From positions 1 through 6,690 of the forward strand of contig CAMWVZ010000054.1 in the NCBI GenBank assembly GCA_947177845.1: 6,690 nucleotides of DNA. The letters are read 5' to 3'. This stretch comes from an uncultured Bacteroidales bacterium (GTDB lineage Bacteria; Bacteroidota; Bacteroidia; Bacteroidales; P3). The stretch's first letter is position 1. Each line of letters begins with the position of its first letter. Positions 1-5,831 of the stretch are shown here, piece after piece. The position numbers and the translations under genes are program-made. The notes below the pieces were generated by a model, which saw only the letters and a list, made by a program, of their open reading frames with translations, did not search any database and was not told where the DNA came from.

Positions 1-878
1 CCGGGCGTGGTGTTCACTTCCAAGAAATAAGGCTCCTGCGTGCTTTCCTCCACAATAAAGTCGCAACGCACCACACCCTTGCAATTCAAGATTTTGTAAA
101 CCTTCTGCGCAATCTCTCCCATTTGCAGGCACAGGCTGTCGCTTACGGGCGCGGGCACAATTTCCTTGCTCTTTCCCAAATACTTGGCCTCATAGTCGAA
201 AAAGTCGTTTTCGGGTACGATGGCCGCCAGCGGAAAGACAATCATTTCCCCTTTCAGCCGCATCAAACCGCAGGAATATTCCTTGCCCTGCACAAAGCGT
301 TCCACCAACACTTCCTTGGCGTCGGCGAAGGTTTTTTCAATGGCATCGTGCAGGTCTTCGGCCTTCATCACCTTGCTCACCCCGAAGCTCGAACCGTCGC
401 AGGCGGGCTTCACGAAACACGGAAAACCAAGTTCCTTGCCTATTTTCTCCGCATCGTATTTCTCGTGCCGCACCAAGTGTATCGATTTGGCCACGCGGAT
501 TCCGTGGTAGCCCAAGGTAGCGTTGCAGAAGGCCTTGTTGAAGGTGATGGCCGAAGTGCAGGCGTCGCAGGTGGTGTAGGGGATGTGAAGCATATCGAAA
601 TAGCCTTGCAGGAGGCCGTTTTCACCGGGCGTTCCGTGTATGTTGATGTACGCCACGTCGAAAACAACGCCCGGTAGCGTGAAGTTGTTCTTATCCACGT
701 CCTGCGTGCTTCCGTCGGGGGCGAGATAATACCAACGATGCAGTTCCACCACGATTTTAAACACACGGTACCGGTCGGCGGGAATATGTTTCTCGATAGA
801 CTCGGCACCCATTATCGAGATTTCTTTTTCTTTGGAATAACCGCCGCACACTAAGGCGACATTGATTTTATTTTTCAT
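1..878 (-). CDS. ddl: D-alanine--D-alanine ligase, 3' end cut by window edge
   Basis: Cytoplasmic ATP-grasp ligase that joins two D-alanines for the peptidoglycan stem peptide. The visible part is 292 full codons. The N-terminal substrate domain has GGYSKEKEIS (residues 12-21; Glu17 matches the catalytic Glu15 of E. coli DdlB) and HGTPGENGLLQG (81-92). The ATP-grasp part has FVKPACDGSSFGVSKV (155-170), DYEAKYLGKSKEI (228-240), RCDF with Asp273, and EVNTTPG (287-293) with Glu287 and Asn289 as metal ligands. The Tyr of EAKY favours D-Ala-D-Ala over D-Ala-D-Lac (inference from family knowledge). About 30 C-terminal residues lie beyond base 1. The start ATG at 878-876 puts the GG motif at the usual distance from the N-terminus. 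The gene begins 31 bp after ccsA on the same strand with no clear promoter, so it is probably co-transcribed with it. Confidence 0.95.
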   Translation of the reverse strand, partial: MKNKINVALVCGGYSKEKEISIMGAESIEKHIPADRYRVFKIVVELHRWYYLAPDGSTQDVDKNNFTLPGVVFDVAYINIHGTPGENGLLQGYFDMLHIPYTTCDACTSAITFNKAFCNATLGYHGIRVAKSIHLVRHEKYDAEKIGKELGFPCFVKPACDGSSFGVSKVMKAEDLHDAIEKTFADAKEVLVERFVQGKEYSCGLMRLKGEMIVFPLAAIVPENDFFDYEAKYLGKSKEIVPAPVSDSLCLQMGEIAQKVYKILNCKGVVRCDFIVEESTQEPYFLEVNTTP

Positions 879-886
879 GACACATC

Positions 887-902
887 ATTTTTCAAGAAAA
901 AT
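887..902. repeat. small AT-rich palindrome between ccsA and ddl
   Basis: Perfect 7-bp inverted arms, ATTTTTC (887-893) and GAAAAAT (896-902), are separated by two bases. They fill half of the 31-bp gap between the ccsA stop and the ddl start. As RNA it would be a weak AU hairpin. It has no GC-rich stem or following T-tract, so it is not a convincing terminator. It could be an operator half-site pair or simply AT-rich chance. Confidence 0.4.
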
Positions 903-909
903 ATTAATA

Positions 910-1710
910 TTAACCGTAAATATGCACGCTCAAGCCTCGGGCGGCGTTGAGATAATTGACGCCATACCAGCAAATCTGCAAGCACAGGAAACCTGCAAGT
1001 TGCAGACAGAGCGGAAATTTCACCGACAGGGTGGGGAGGTCGGTCCGCGAAGATTCCCGCAGCCCGATGTAGAGGGCATAGCAGAGCAGGGTGATGAGCG
1101 CCCAAGTCTCTTTCGGGTCCCACGTCCAGAAATAGCCCCATGCTTGCTTCGCCCACAGTGCGCCCAAGCATATTCCCATAAGCAGGAAACCGGTTCCGAT
1201 ATGGGTGAGGCGGTCTATGCTGCGGACAAGTTCGCCGCGTTTGGTGCGGTTGCGGGTAAAGAGGGCGTAGAGCGAGAACAGGAAGCCTATGCCGAGCAGG
1301 GCGTAGGCGAAGATGTAGCTGATGACGTGGGGGCTGAACCATACGCTTTGCAGAACGGGCATGAGGTTCTGCGTGTGGATGTCGGGAAACAGCACGTTCA
1401 GGGTCATGAATACGCCCGCAAGGAGCGTGGTGAGCGTAGGAATCCAGCGGTAGGAAAGGGAAGCGTAGGTGAGTATGCCTGCAAGAAGCAGAAAAAAGAC
1501 ATACCACAGGCGGGTTTCGCCCAAGGTGGCGAAAGGCGGACGTTGCACGTCGAGCCAGAAGAGGAGGATGAAAACGGCAAAGATTCCCGCGCCTATGGCG
1601 GAGAACGTCAACACGCTTTTCTTGGGTTTGCCCAGCCACGCCAACACCGAGGCGAGAACGGCGAAACCCGCCGATAAAATCGCGAAGAGGGTAAAGTATT
1701 TCCACATCAT
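910..1710 (-). CDS. ccsA: cytochrome c biogenesis protein CcsA (haem-handling subunit, System II)
   Basis: Multi-pass inner-membrane protein that, with CcsB/ResB, presents haem to apocytochromes c outside the membrane. It is 266 aa, nearly all hydrophobic helices. The RPPFATLGETRLWY segment (57-70) and LMPVLQS (116-122) fit the CcsA type often found with periplasmic nitrite reductase. His128 (SPHVISY) matches external haem ligand 1, WGYFWTWDPKETW (191-203) is the haem-binding tryptophan-rich (WWD) signature, and His263 (SVHIYG, at the C-terminus) matches external ligand 2. Odd point: after the WWD motif CcsA proteins normally have a His in a 'Y-x-H-x-R' context (transmembrane haem ligand), but here the sequence is LYIGLR with Gly216. 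The start ATG (1710-1708) overlaps the ccsB stop as ATGA, so translation is probably coupled. The family call is firm; the lost-ligand reading is inference. Confidence 0.93.
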   Translation of the reverse strand: MMWKYFTLFAILSAGFAVLASVLAWLGKPKKSVLTFSAIGAGIFAVFILLFWLDVQRPPFATLGETRLWYVFFLLLAGILTYASLSYRWIPTLTTLLAGVFMTLNVLFPDIHTQNLMPVLQSVWFSPHVISYIFAYALLGIGFLFSLYALFTRNRTKRGELVRSIDRLTHIGTGFLLMGICLGALWAKQAWGYFWTWDPKETWALITLLCYALYIGLRESSRTDLPTLSVKFPLCLQLAGFLCLQICWYGVNYLNAARGLSVHIYG

Positions 1711-2852
1711 GGCTGCTCGGTTTTAGGTTGCGCTGCGCTCTTGCGGCGGCGGAGCGAATTTTGAAGGATATGCCCGACAAGACCGACAAAAATCAAGGCG
1801 AAGCCGGTATACGTAACTGGCTCCAAGGGGTCTTTCACCACCTCGAAACTTACGTAGGGGTCCCAAAATCCGTAGTCTTCTTTGTAGGATTTGAGATAGA
1901 CACGATAACGGCCCACGCGCAGGGGGCGGTTCGCACCGACGGAATCTATGCGGGACTGTCCCTCCAACCGCCCCCTCCCTTCGCCGAGGGAATAAACCTG
2001 CAAGGTGGCGTTGTAGCGTTTCACCTGAGGCTTGGCCATGCAGAGGGCTTGGTTGGTGTCCGTGCGCACAAAAAGAGGAATCTGAATCTTGCTGCCTGCA
2101 CAAATCCATTCGCGGTGCGGGCTGCCGTCGGGGTCGGTGATTTCCACCTCCACGGCGGGGGAATTTCCCGCTATCGGGGCGGGCACGCAGAAATAGCCGC
2201 CGAGAGAGTCTTCCTGAATGGCGGCCAGAGGCAGGTATTCCAACACACGCACTTTATGCCCCAAGATAGTCTGTTCTTGGGCATCGGCCTTGCCCGCCCG
2301 ATAGGCCTCAACTTGTTTGGCGTTGACATTCAACGTCTGAGGATGACGCTCGGGCAGGGGAAGCCCCGTGCGGGTATCGACCATAAAGAGGGTGGGCGCA
2401 TGATAGTCGATGCGGAAATCCATGAGTTGCAGGGCAAAGGGAAGTTCCTTGACTCCGCCGCGTTCGTCGGGCGATTCCACTTGCCAGCGTGCATAGCCTT
2501 TCCACAGCGTCATGTTGTAGCGTTTCAGACAGGCGCTTCCCGCCAACAGCGAAAAAACGGTGAGCCAAATGCCGGCATAGATGAGGTTGGAGAAACAGCG
2601 GGTGCGGTGGATGAATCGGTGCACGCAGAACATCCCGCCGCAAACGAGCAACAGCAGAAGTGCGCTCAGCATAAAGGCCGAGTCCTTGAACGAGCGCAGG
2701 CCGATGCGAGAGAGGAAATCCTCGCCGAAGGGAACTTCTTCCTGACGGATGAGGCCTTGCACCAAGCAGGCCAACAGCACCACGAACAAGCACAGGCAAA
2801 GGCCGAAAGGGCTGTAAAACCGTTTCAGGAACGAGGTTTTGGAACTTGTCAT
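1707..2852 (-). CDS. ccsB: cytochrome c biogenesis protein CcsB / ResB-like
   Basis: Partner of CcsA in System II cytochrome c maturation; the family is thought to hold haem and help keep apocytochrome cysteines reduced. It is 381 aa with ResB/Ccs1 topology: three N-terminal membrane helices (about 15-35, 57-78, 88-107), a large extracytoplasmic domain (about 108-342), and a final helix (about 343-363) after the family-typical run YGFWDPYVSFEVVKDP (327-342). A basic tail (RRRKS, 368-372) follows. Odd point: the third helix reads NLIYAGIWL (89-97). CcsB proteins normally have a transmembrane haem-ligand His in the equivalent 'H-x-G' position, so Tyr92 seems to replace it. It overlaps ribE upstream and ccsA downstream by ATGA junctions. 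Low sequence conservation is normal for ResB; the neighbouring ccsA makes the assignment secure. Confidence 0.88.
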   Translation of the reverse strand: MTSSKTSFLKRFYSPFGLCLCLFVVLLACLVQGLIRQEEVPFGEDFLSRIGLRSFKDSAFMLSALLLLLVCGGMFCVHRFIHRTRCFSNLIYAGIWLTVFSLLAGSACLKRYNMTLWKGYARWQVESPDERGGVKELPFALQLMDFRIDYHAPTLFMVDTRTGLPLPERHPQTLNVNAKQVEAYRAGKADAQEQTILGHKVRVLEYLPLAAIQEDSLGGYFCVPAPIAGNSPAVEVEITDPDGSPHREWICAGSKIQIPLFVRTDTNQALCMAKPQVKRYNATLQVYSLGEGRGRLEGQSRIDSVGANRPLRVGRYRVYLKSYKEDYGFWDPYVSFEVVKDPLEPVTYTGFALIFVGLVGHILQNSLRRRKSAAQPKTEQP

Positions 2853-3466
2853 AAATTGCCTTGTTGTTTGCGGTATTCTTCGAAGAGGCGTGCGACGTAT
2901 TTGCCGAACACATCGAATTCGATGTTCACCACCGTGCCTTCCTTAATGTTGTGGAAGTTGGTTTCGGCAAAGGTGTAGGGGATAATGGCCACCGAGAATT
3001 TTCCCGGTGCGGAGTCCACCACGGTGAGACTTACGCCGTTTACGCAGATAGAGCCTTTTTCTACGGTAAAGTGTTCGCGGTTGGTGTTTTCGAAGCGGAA
3101 AAAGAATTTCCAGCTGCCGTCCAATGTCTCCACTTTCTCGCAGATTGCGGTCTGGTCCACATGGCCTTGCACTACGTGGCCGTCGAAGCGTCCGTCCATG
3201 CGCATGGAGCGTTCGATATTCACTTCGGTGCCCACTTCCCAATCCTTGAGATTGGTGCGGCGCATGGTTTCGTCCATGGCCGTTACGGTGTAGCGGTTGG
3301 CGGCTTTGTCGAGTTTCACCACCGTAAGGCAGACGCCGTTGTGGGCCATGCTTTGGTCTATTTTCAGTTCTTGTGCGATAGGTGTTTCGAGCGTGAAGTG
3401 ATAGTTGCTGCCTTCCCGGTCGATTTGCTTCACCACCGCCATTTTTTCAACAATTCCTGTAAACAT
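2849..3466 (-). CDS. ribE: riboflavin synthase (alpha chain)
   Basis: Cytoplasmic enzyme that dismutates two 6,7-dimethyl-8-ribityllumazine molecules into riboflavin and a pyrimidine that is recycled. It is 205 aa, the usual length, and built from two tandem lumazine-binding domains. Domain 1 (about 1-97) starts with the invariant MFTGIVE and contains AHNGVCLTVV (41-50) and the DETMRRTNL segment (65-73). Domain 2 (about 98-190) contains the conserved GHVVQGHVD (96-104), SICVNGVSLTVV (139-150) and IPYTFAETNF (162-171). The MFTGIVE motif fixes the start at 3466. The leader just upstream is A-rich with no Shine-Dalgarno sequence. No other riboflavin gene is nearby, and I find no FMN riboswitch in the 135 bp upstream. 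Its stop overlaps the ccsB start (ATGA), tying its translation to cytochrome c maturation genes. Confidence 0.97.
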   Translation of the reverse strand: MFTGIVEKMAVVKQIDREGSNYHFTLETPIAQELKIDQSMAHNGVCLTVVKLDKAANRYTVTAMDETMRRTNLKDWEVGTEVNIERSMRMDGRFDGHVVQGHVDQTAICEKVETLDGSWKFFFRFENTNREHFTVEKGSICVNGVSLTVVDSAPGKFSVAIIPYTFAETNFHNIKEGTVVNIEFDVFGKYVARLFEEYRKQQGNL

Positions 3467-3503
3467 CGTATTTGCTTTTTTATTTTATCATACTTCGTCC
3501 GTC

Positions 3504-3593
3504 CGGGGCTGCGTGGAAGCTCGTTTTTCGCTCATAGCTTGTCGCTGCGCGACGTGCGCAAAATCGCGAAAAGCCGACTTCCCGACCGCCCCG
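3504..3593. repeat. nested imperfect palindrome in the aminotransferase-ribE gap, flanked by short direct repeats
   Basis: The 135-bp gap is largely filled by a symmetric structure with four paired arm sets: CGGGGC (3504-3509) with GCCCCG (3588-3593); GGAAG (3515-3519) with CTTCC (3578-3582); TTTTCGC (3525-3531) with GCGAAAA (3566-3572); and GTCGC (3541-3545) with GCGAC (3549-3553) around TGC. The two outer internal loops are each 5 by 5 bases. The 7-bp direct repeat CCGTCCG occurs at both edges (3499-3505 and 3591-3597). The element begins a few bases after the aminotransferase stop. It is not followed by a T-tract on either strand, so it is not a standard intrinsic terminator. It could be a dispersed intergenic palindrome (REP or MITE-like), an mRNA 3' stabiliser, or a ribE leader structure. 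The pairing is directly visible; the role is unknown. Confidence 0.6.
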
Positions 3594-3601
3594 TCCGTTA
3601 T

Positions 3602-4807
3602 TTATTGCACGGCCTCTTTCACCGAGCGGGCGAAAATCTCCATGGCCGTGTCGATTTCGCTGTCGGTAATGGTGAGGGGTGGCGTGAGGGCAAGGGCGGT
3701 GTGGTTGAACAACAGCCAAAAACTGATGAGACCGTTGGCCATGCAACGCTCCTGCACCCGCGCCGTGGTTTTTTCGTCCTCGAAATGGGCGGCCAAAAAC
3801 AAGCCCTTTCCGCTCACTTTCTTCACGGCTTCGATTTTTTCCAGATGCCGGCGGATACGCTGTCCCTTTTCCTCCACCTTCGGCAGAATGTCGTTGCCGA
3901 GGATAAGGTTGAGGGAAGCCAAGGCCGCCGCGCAACTCAACGGATGCCCGCCGAAAGTGGAGGCGTGCCCCATGAGAGGGTGCTCCACATTCAGCAAATC
4001 CATAAGTTTCTCGCTCGCCACAAACGCACCGATAGGCATACCGCCGCCCATGCTCTTGGCGATGCAGAGAATATCGGGCACCACGCCGTAGTGCTCGAAA
4101 GCGAAGAGTTTTCCCGTGCGCCCGAAGCCGCTCTGAATTTCGTCGAAAATCAGCAACGCCCCCGTTTCCGTGCAACGCTCGCGCAACTTCTTCATCCACA
4201 CTTCATCGGCCTCCACCATGCCTCCCCCCGACTGCACCACCTCGGCAATCACGCAACACGTCTTCTCGCTAATTTGCTCCAAATCCGGCAAACTGTTGAA
4301 ATGGGCGAGCCTATGATGCGGCAGTAAGGGGTCGAACCTATGTCGGATAGGCTCGTTTCCCAACGCGCTTATCGCTCCCACCGTGCTTCCGTGATACGAA
4401 TTCCTGAACGAAACGATTTCCCCGCGCCCGTTTTGCAGACGCGCCAACTTAATGGCTCCGTCGATAGCCTCCGAACCCGAATTGAGCAGAAAGATTTTTT
4501 GCAGTTGGGGAGGCAGATTTTCACACAACCGCTGCGCGAAATCAATTTGCGGCTGTTGGATGAACTCGCCGTAAACCATGATATGCAGATATTTCTGCAT
4601 CTGATTTTCTATCGCCTGCAAGACCACCGGATTTCGGTGCCCCACATTGTTCACGCAGATGCTCGAGATAAAGTCGATGTATTTCTTTCCCGCCTTGTCC
4701 CACACATACACACCCTCGCCTTTTTCCACGTCCAGACTGAAAGGCTCGAAATCCGAGGCCTGCGCGATATAGCGCTTGAATAAATGTCGGTTTTGTGTCG
4801 TTTCCAT
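3602..4807 (-). CDS. class III PLP-dependent aminotransferase (aspartate aminotransferase family)
   Basis: Cytoplasmic fold-type I, class III (ornithine/acetylornithine/GABA-type) aminotransferase of 401 aa. Visible are NSGSEAIDGAIKLAR (109-123, phosphate-binding), SYHGSTVGA (137-145), FDEIQSGFGRTGK (221-233, with Asp222 for the pyridine nitrogen), the PLP lysine Lys251 in AKSMGGGMPIGAF (250-262), and STFGGHPLSCAAA (283-295). The start at 4807 (METTQNRHLF) matches the family N-terminus; an in-frame ATG at 4873 would add 22 basic residues across the promoter region. Substrate is unclear. The usual E-P-x-Q-G/S-E-x-G motif reads EVVQSGGG (189-196), and the usual R-x-x-P-P-L reads ALTPPL (373-378), so both the gating Glu and the carboxylate-binding Arg appear absent. 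Acetylornithine or GABA specificity should therefore not be assumed. No pathway neighbour helps: ribE lies 135 bp downstream. Confidence 0.9.
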   Translation of the reverse strand: METTQNRHLFKRYIAQASDFEPFSLDVEKGEGVYVWDKAGKKYIDFISSICVNNVGHRNPVVLQAIENQMQKYLHIMVYGEFIQQPQIDFAQRLCENLPPQLQKIFLLNSGSEAIDGAIKLARLQNGRGEIVSFRNSYHGSTVGAISALGNEPIRHRFDPLLPHHRLAHFNSLPDLEQISEKTCCVIAEVVQSGGGMVEADEVWMKKLRERCTETGALLIFDEIQSGFGRTGKLFAFEHYGVVPDILCIAKSMGGGMPIGAFVASEKLMDLLNVEHPLMGHASTFGGHPLSCAAALASLNLILGNDILPKVEEKGQRIRRHLEKIEAVKKVSGKGLFLAAHFEDEKTTARVQERCMANGLISFWLLFNHTALALTPPLTITDSEIDTAMEIFARSVKEAVQ

Positions 4808-4812
4808 ATGCG

Positions 4813-4820
4813 CAAATTTA
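4813..4820 (-). promoter_or_regulatory. putative Bacteroidota -7 element for the aminotransferase
   Basis: On the minus strand this reads TAAATTTG, an exact match to the Bacteroidota -7 consensus TAnnTTTG. It ends only five bases before the ATG at 4807, so transcription would start at or very near the start codon and give a leaderless or almost leaderless mRNA. No clear -33 TTTG box is visible at the expected distance, and chance occurrence in AT-rich sequence is possible. Confidence 0.45.
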
Positions 4821-4843
4821 ACTTTTTCCCGAAATTTTTTGCG

Positions 4844-4851
4844 TACCTTTG
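4844..4851 (+). promoter_or_regulatory. putative Bacteroidota -7 element for the DUF4190-plsY-mazG unit
   Basis: TACCTTTG matches TAnnTTTG exactly and sits after a T-rich run (4835-4840), a common look for Bacteroidota promoters. It lies 36 bases before the ATG at 4888, which would leave an untranslated leader of roughly 30 bases ending in an A-rich stretch (about 4876-4883) that may serve as the ribosome-binding region. The -33 region (about 4821-4827) is T-rich but lacks a perfect TTTG. Confidence 0.6.
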
Positions 4852-4887
4852 CCGATATAGTTTTGTTGTTCATTAAAGAAAAAAATT

Positions 4888-5193
4888 ATGAAAGAGACTG
4901 CACCCTACGCCGTGGCGGCCTTGGTTTTGGGAATCTGCTCGTTGCTGTTCGCCTGTGTTTTCGCAGGTTTCGTCTGCGCCATCATCGGTTTGGTATTGGC
5001 CAACAAAGGCCTTAGGTATTATAGGGAACAACCCGACTTGTATGGCGGTTACGGTATGTTGAAGGCGGGCAAGGTCACCTCCATTATCGGTATCGTTCTC
5101 GGTGCATTCTGGATTGTTTGGGCGGTGCTTGCGGTTCTGCTCATCACCGCGGGAATTTTCACGCTTCCCTTTCTGTTTCTGTTGGAGTTATGA
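4888..5193 (+). CDS. small DUF4190-like / CCC-motif membrane protein
   Basis: 101-aa hydrophobic protein of unknown function. Two membrane regions (about 8-38 and 62-98) flank a short polar loop with YYREQPDLYGGYGMLKAGK (44-62). The layout of A-x-x-x-L-x-L-G-I-x-S-L, a Gly-rich IIGLVLANKG (32-41), a loop ending in L-x-x-G-K, and SIIGIVLGAF (65-74) is typical of DUF4190 and Bacteroidota 'CCC motif membrane' proteins. Cys17, Cys23 and Cys30 lie in the first hydrophobic region. The ATG at 4888 follows an A-rich leader downstream of a TAnnTTTG promoter. The stop overlaps the plsY start (ATGA), so expression is probably coupled to phospholipid synthesis, but this does not establish its role. The family match is by pattern recognition only. 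Confidence 0.78.
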   Translation: MKETAPYAVAALVLGICSLLFACVFAGFVCAIIGLVLANKGLRYYREQPDLYGGYGMLKAGKVTSIIGIVLGAFWIVWAVLAVLLITAGIFTLPFLFLLEL

Positions 5194-5831
5194 TAGGCTT
5201 GGCTTTGGGTGTGGCGGCGGCCTATCTGATAGGCAGCTTCTCGTCGGCGGTGTGGATAGGACGCTGGTTCTTCGGCAAGGACGTGCGCGAATACGGCAGT
5301 CATAACGCCGGCACCACCAACACGATACGTGTCTTGGGCACCGCCCCCGGCATAGCGGTGCTGTTGCTCGACGCCCTCAAGGGCTGGTTGGCGGTGAGGC
5401 TCGATTTCCTGTTTCTCACCCCCGCCACGCAAGAATACAAGGTTTATTTCGATGTGGCTTTGGCCGCGGCCGCCGTGTTGGGGCACGTCTTTCCGCTCTA
5501 TACAGGTTTCAAAGGCGGCAAAGGCGTGGCCACGCTCATGGGTGTGGTGCTGGCGCTCTTTCCCGAAGCCTATCTGTTTGCCGTAACGGTGTTTGCCGTT
5601 GTTTTCATCGCCACACGCTATGTGTCGCTGGCCTCCATTACGGCGGCGGTGAGTTTCCCCTTCCTCGAGATTTTTGTCTGCAAACAGACCGATCCCGTAT
5701 TGCGTTTTTTCTCCATTTTCATCGCCGTGTTCATCATCATCACCCACCGCAAGAACATAGGCCGTTTGTTTAAAGGAGAAGAAACGAAATTGAGTTTCAA
5801 ATCAAAAAGTAGGAAATCTTCGGAAAAATGA
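5190..5831 (+). CDS. plsY: acyl-phosphate:glycerol-3-phosphate acyltransferase PlsY
   Basis: Inner-membrane enzyme that moves a fatty acyl group from acyl phosphate (made by PlsX) to glycerol 3-phosphate, giving lysophosphatidic acid, the first membrane-phospholipid intermediate. It is 213 aa with several membrane helices. All three PlsY loop motifs are visible: GSHNAGTTNTIR (36-47), GFKGGKGVAT (106-115, glycerol-phosphate-binding Gly-rich loop) and TRYVSLASI (142-150). The family-typical HRKNIGRLFKGEE (186-198) precedes a Lys/Ser-rich tail. I chose ATG 5190 because it overlaps the previous stop (ATGA) and puts the first helix and YLIGSFSSA at the family position; an upstream in-frame ATG at 5118 would lie inside the preceding gene. 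plsX is not in the window. Confidence 0.97.
   Translation: MIGLALGVAAAYLIGSFSSAVWIGRWFFGKDVREYGSHNAGTTNTIRVLGTAPGIAVLLLDALKGWLAVRLDFLFLTPATQEYKVYFDVALAAAAVLGHVFPLYTGFKGGKGVATLMGVVLALFPEAYLFAVTVFAVVFIATRYVSLASITAAVSFPFLEIFVCKQTDPVLRFFSIFIAVFIIITHRKNIGRLFKGEETKLSFKSKSRKSSEK

Noticed and set aside
868..888. Six-codon upstream reading frame overlapping the ddl start
   Set aside because: It is very short, has no supporting ribosome-binding signal, and is expected by chance in this AT-rich stretch.
3504..3593. Intrinsic terminator after the aminotransferase
   Set aside because: On the minus strand the structure is followed by an A-rich run, not a T-tract; the plus strand is no better.
3467..3601. 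FMN riboswitch upstream of ribE
   Set aside because: The conserved RFN-element boxes are not present on the minus strand; the structure there is a simple nested palindrome.
1728..4327. Long plus-strand open frames opposite ccsB, ribE and the aminotransferase (1728-2978, 2861-4327)
   Set aside because: They are antisense shadows of clearly identified genes, with His/Gly/Arg-rich sequence and no recognisable domain.
4808..4873. Upstream in-frame start for the aminotransferase at 4873, adding 22 residues
   Set aside because: The extra residues are basic, low-complexity and run through the divergent promoter region; the family N-terminus matches the ATG at 4807.
5118..5189. Earlier in-frame start for plsY at 5118
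   Set aside because: It would overlap 76 bp of the preceding membrane-protein gene; ATG 5190 makes a clean ATGA junction and matches the PlsY N-terminus.
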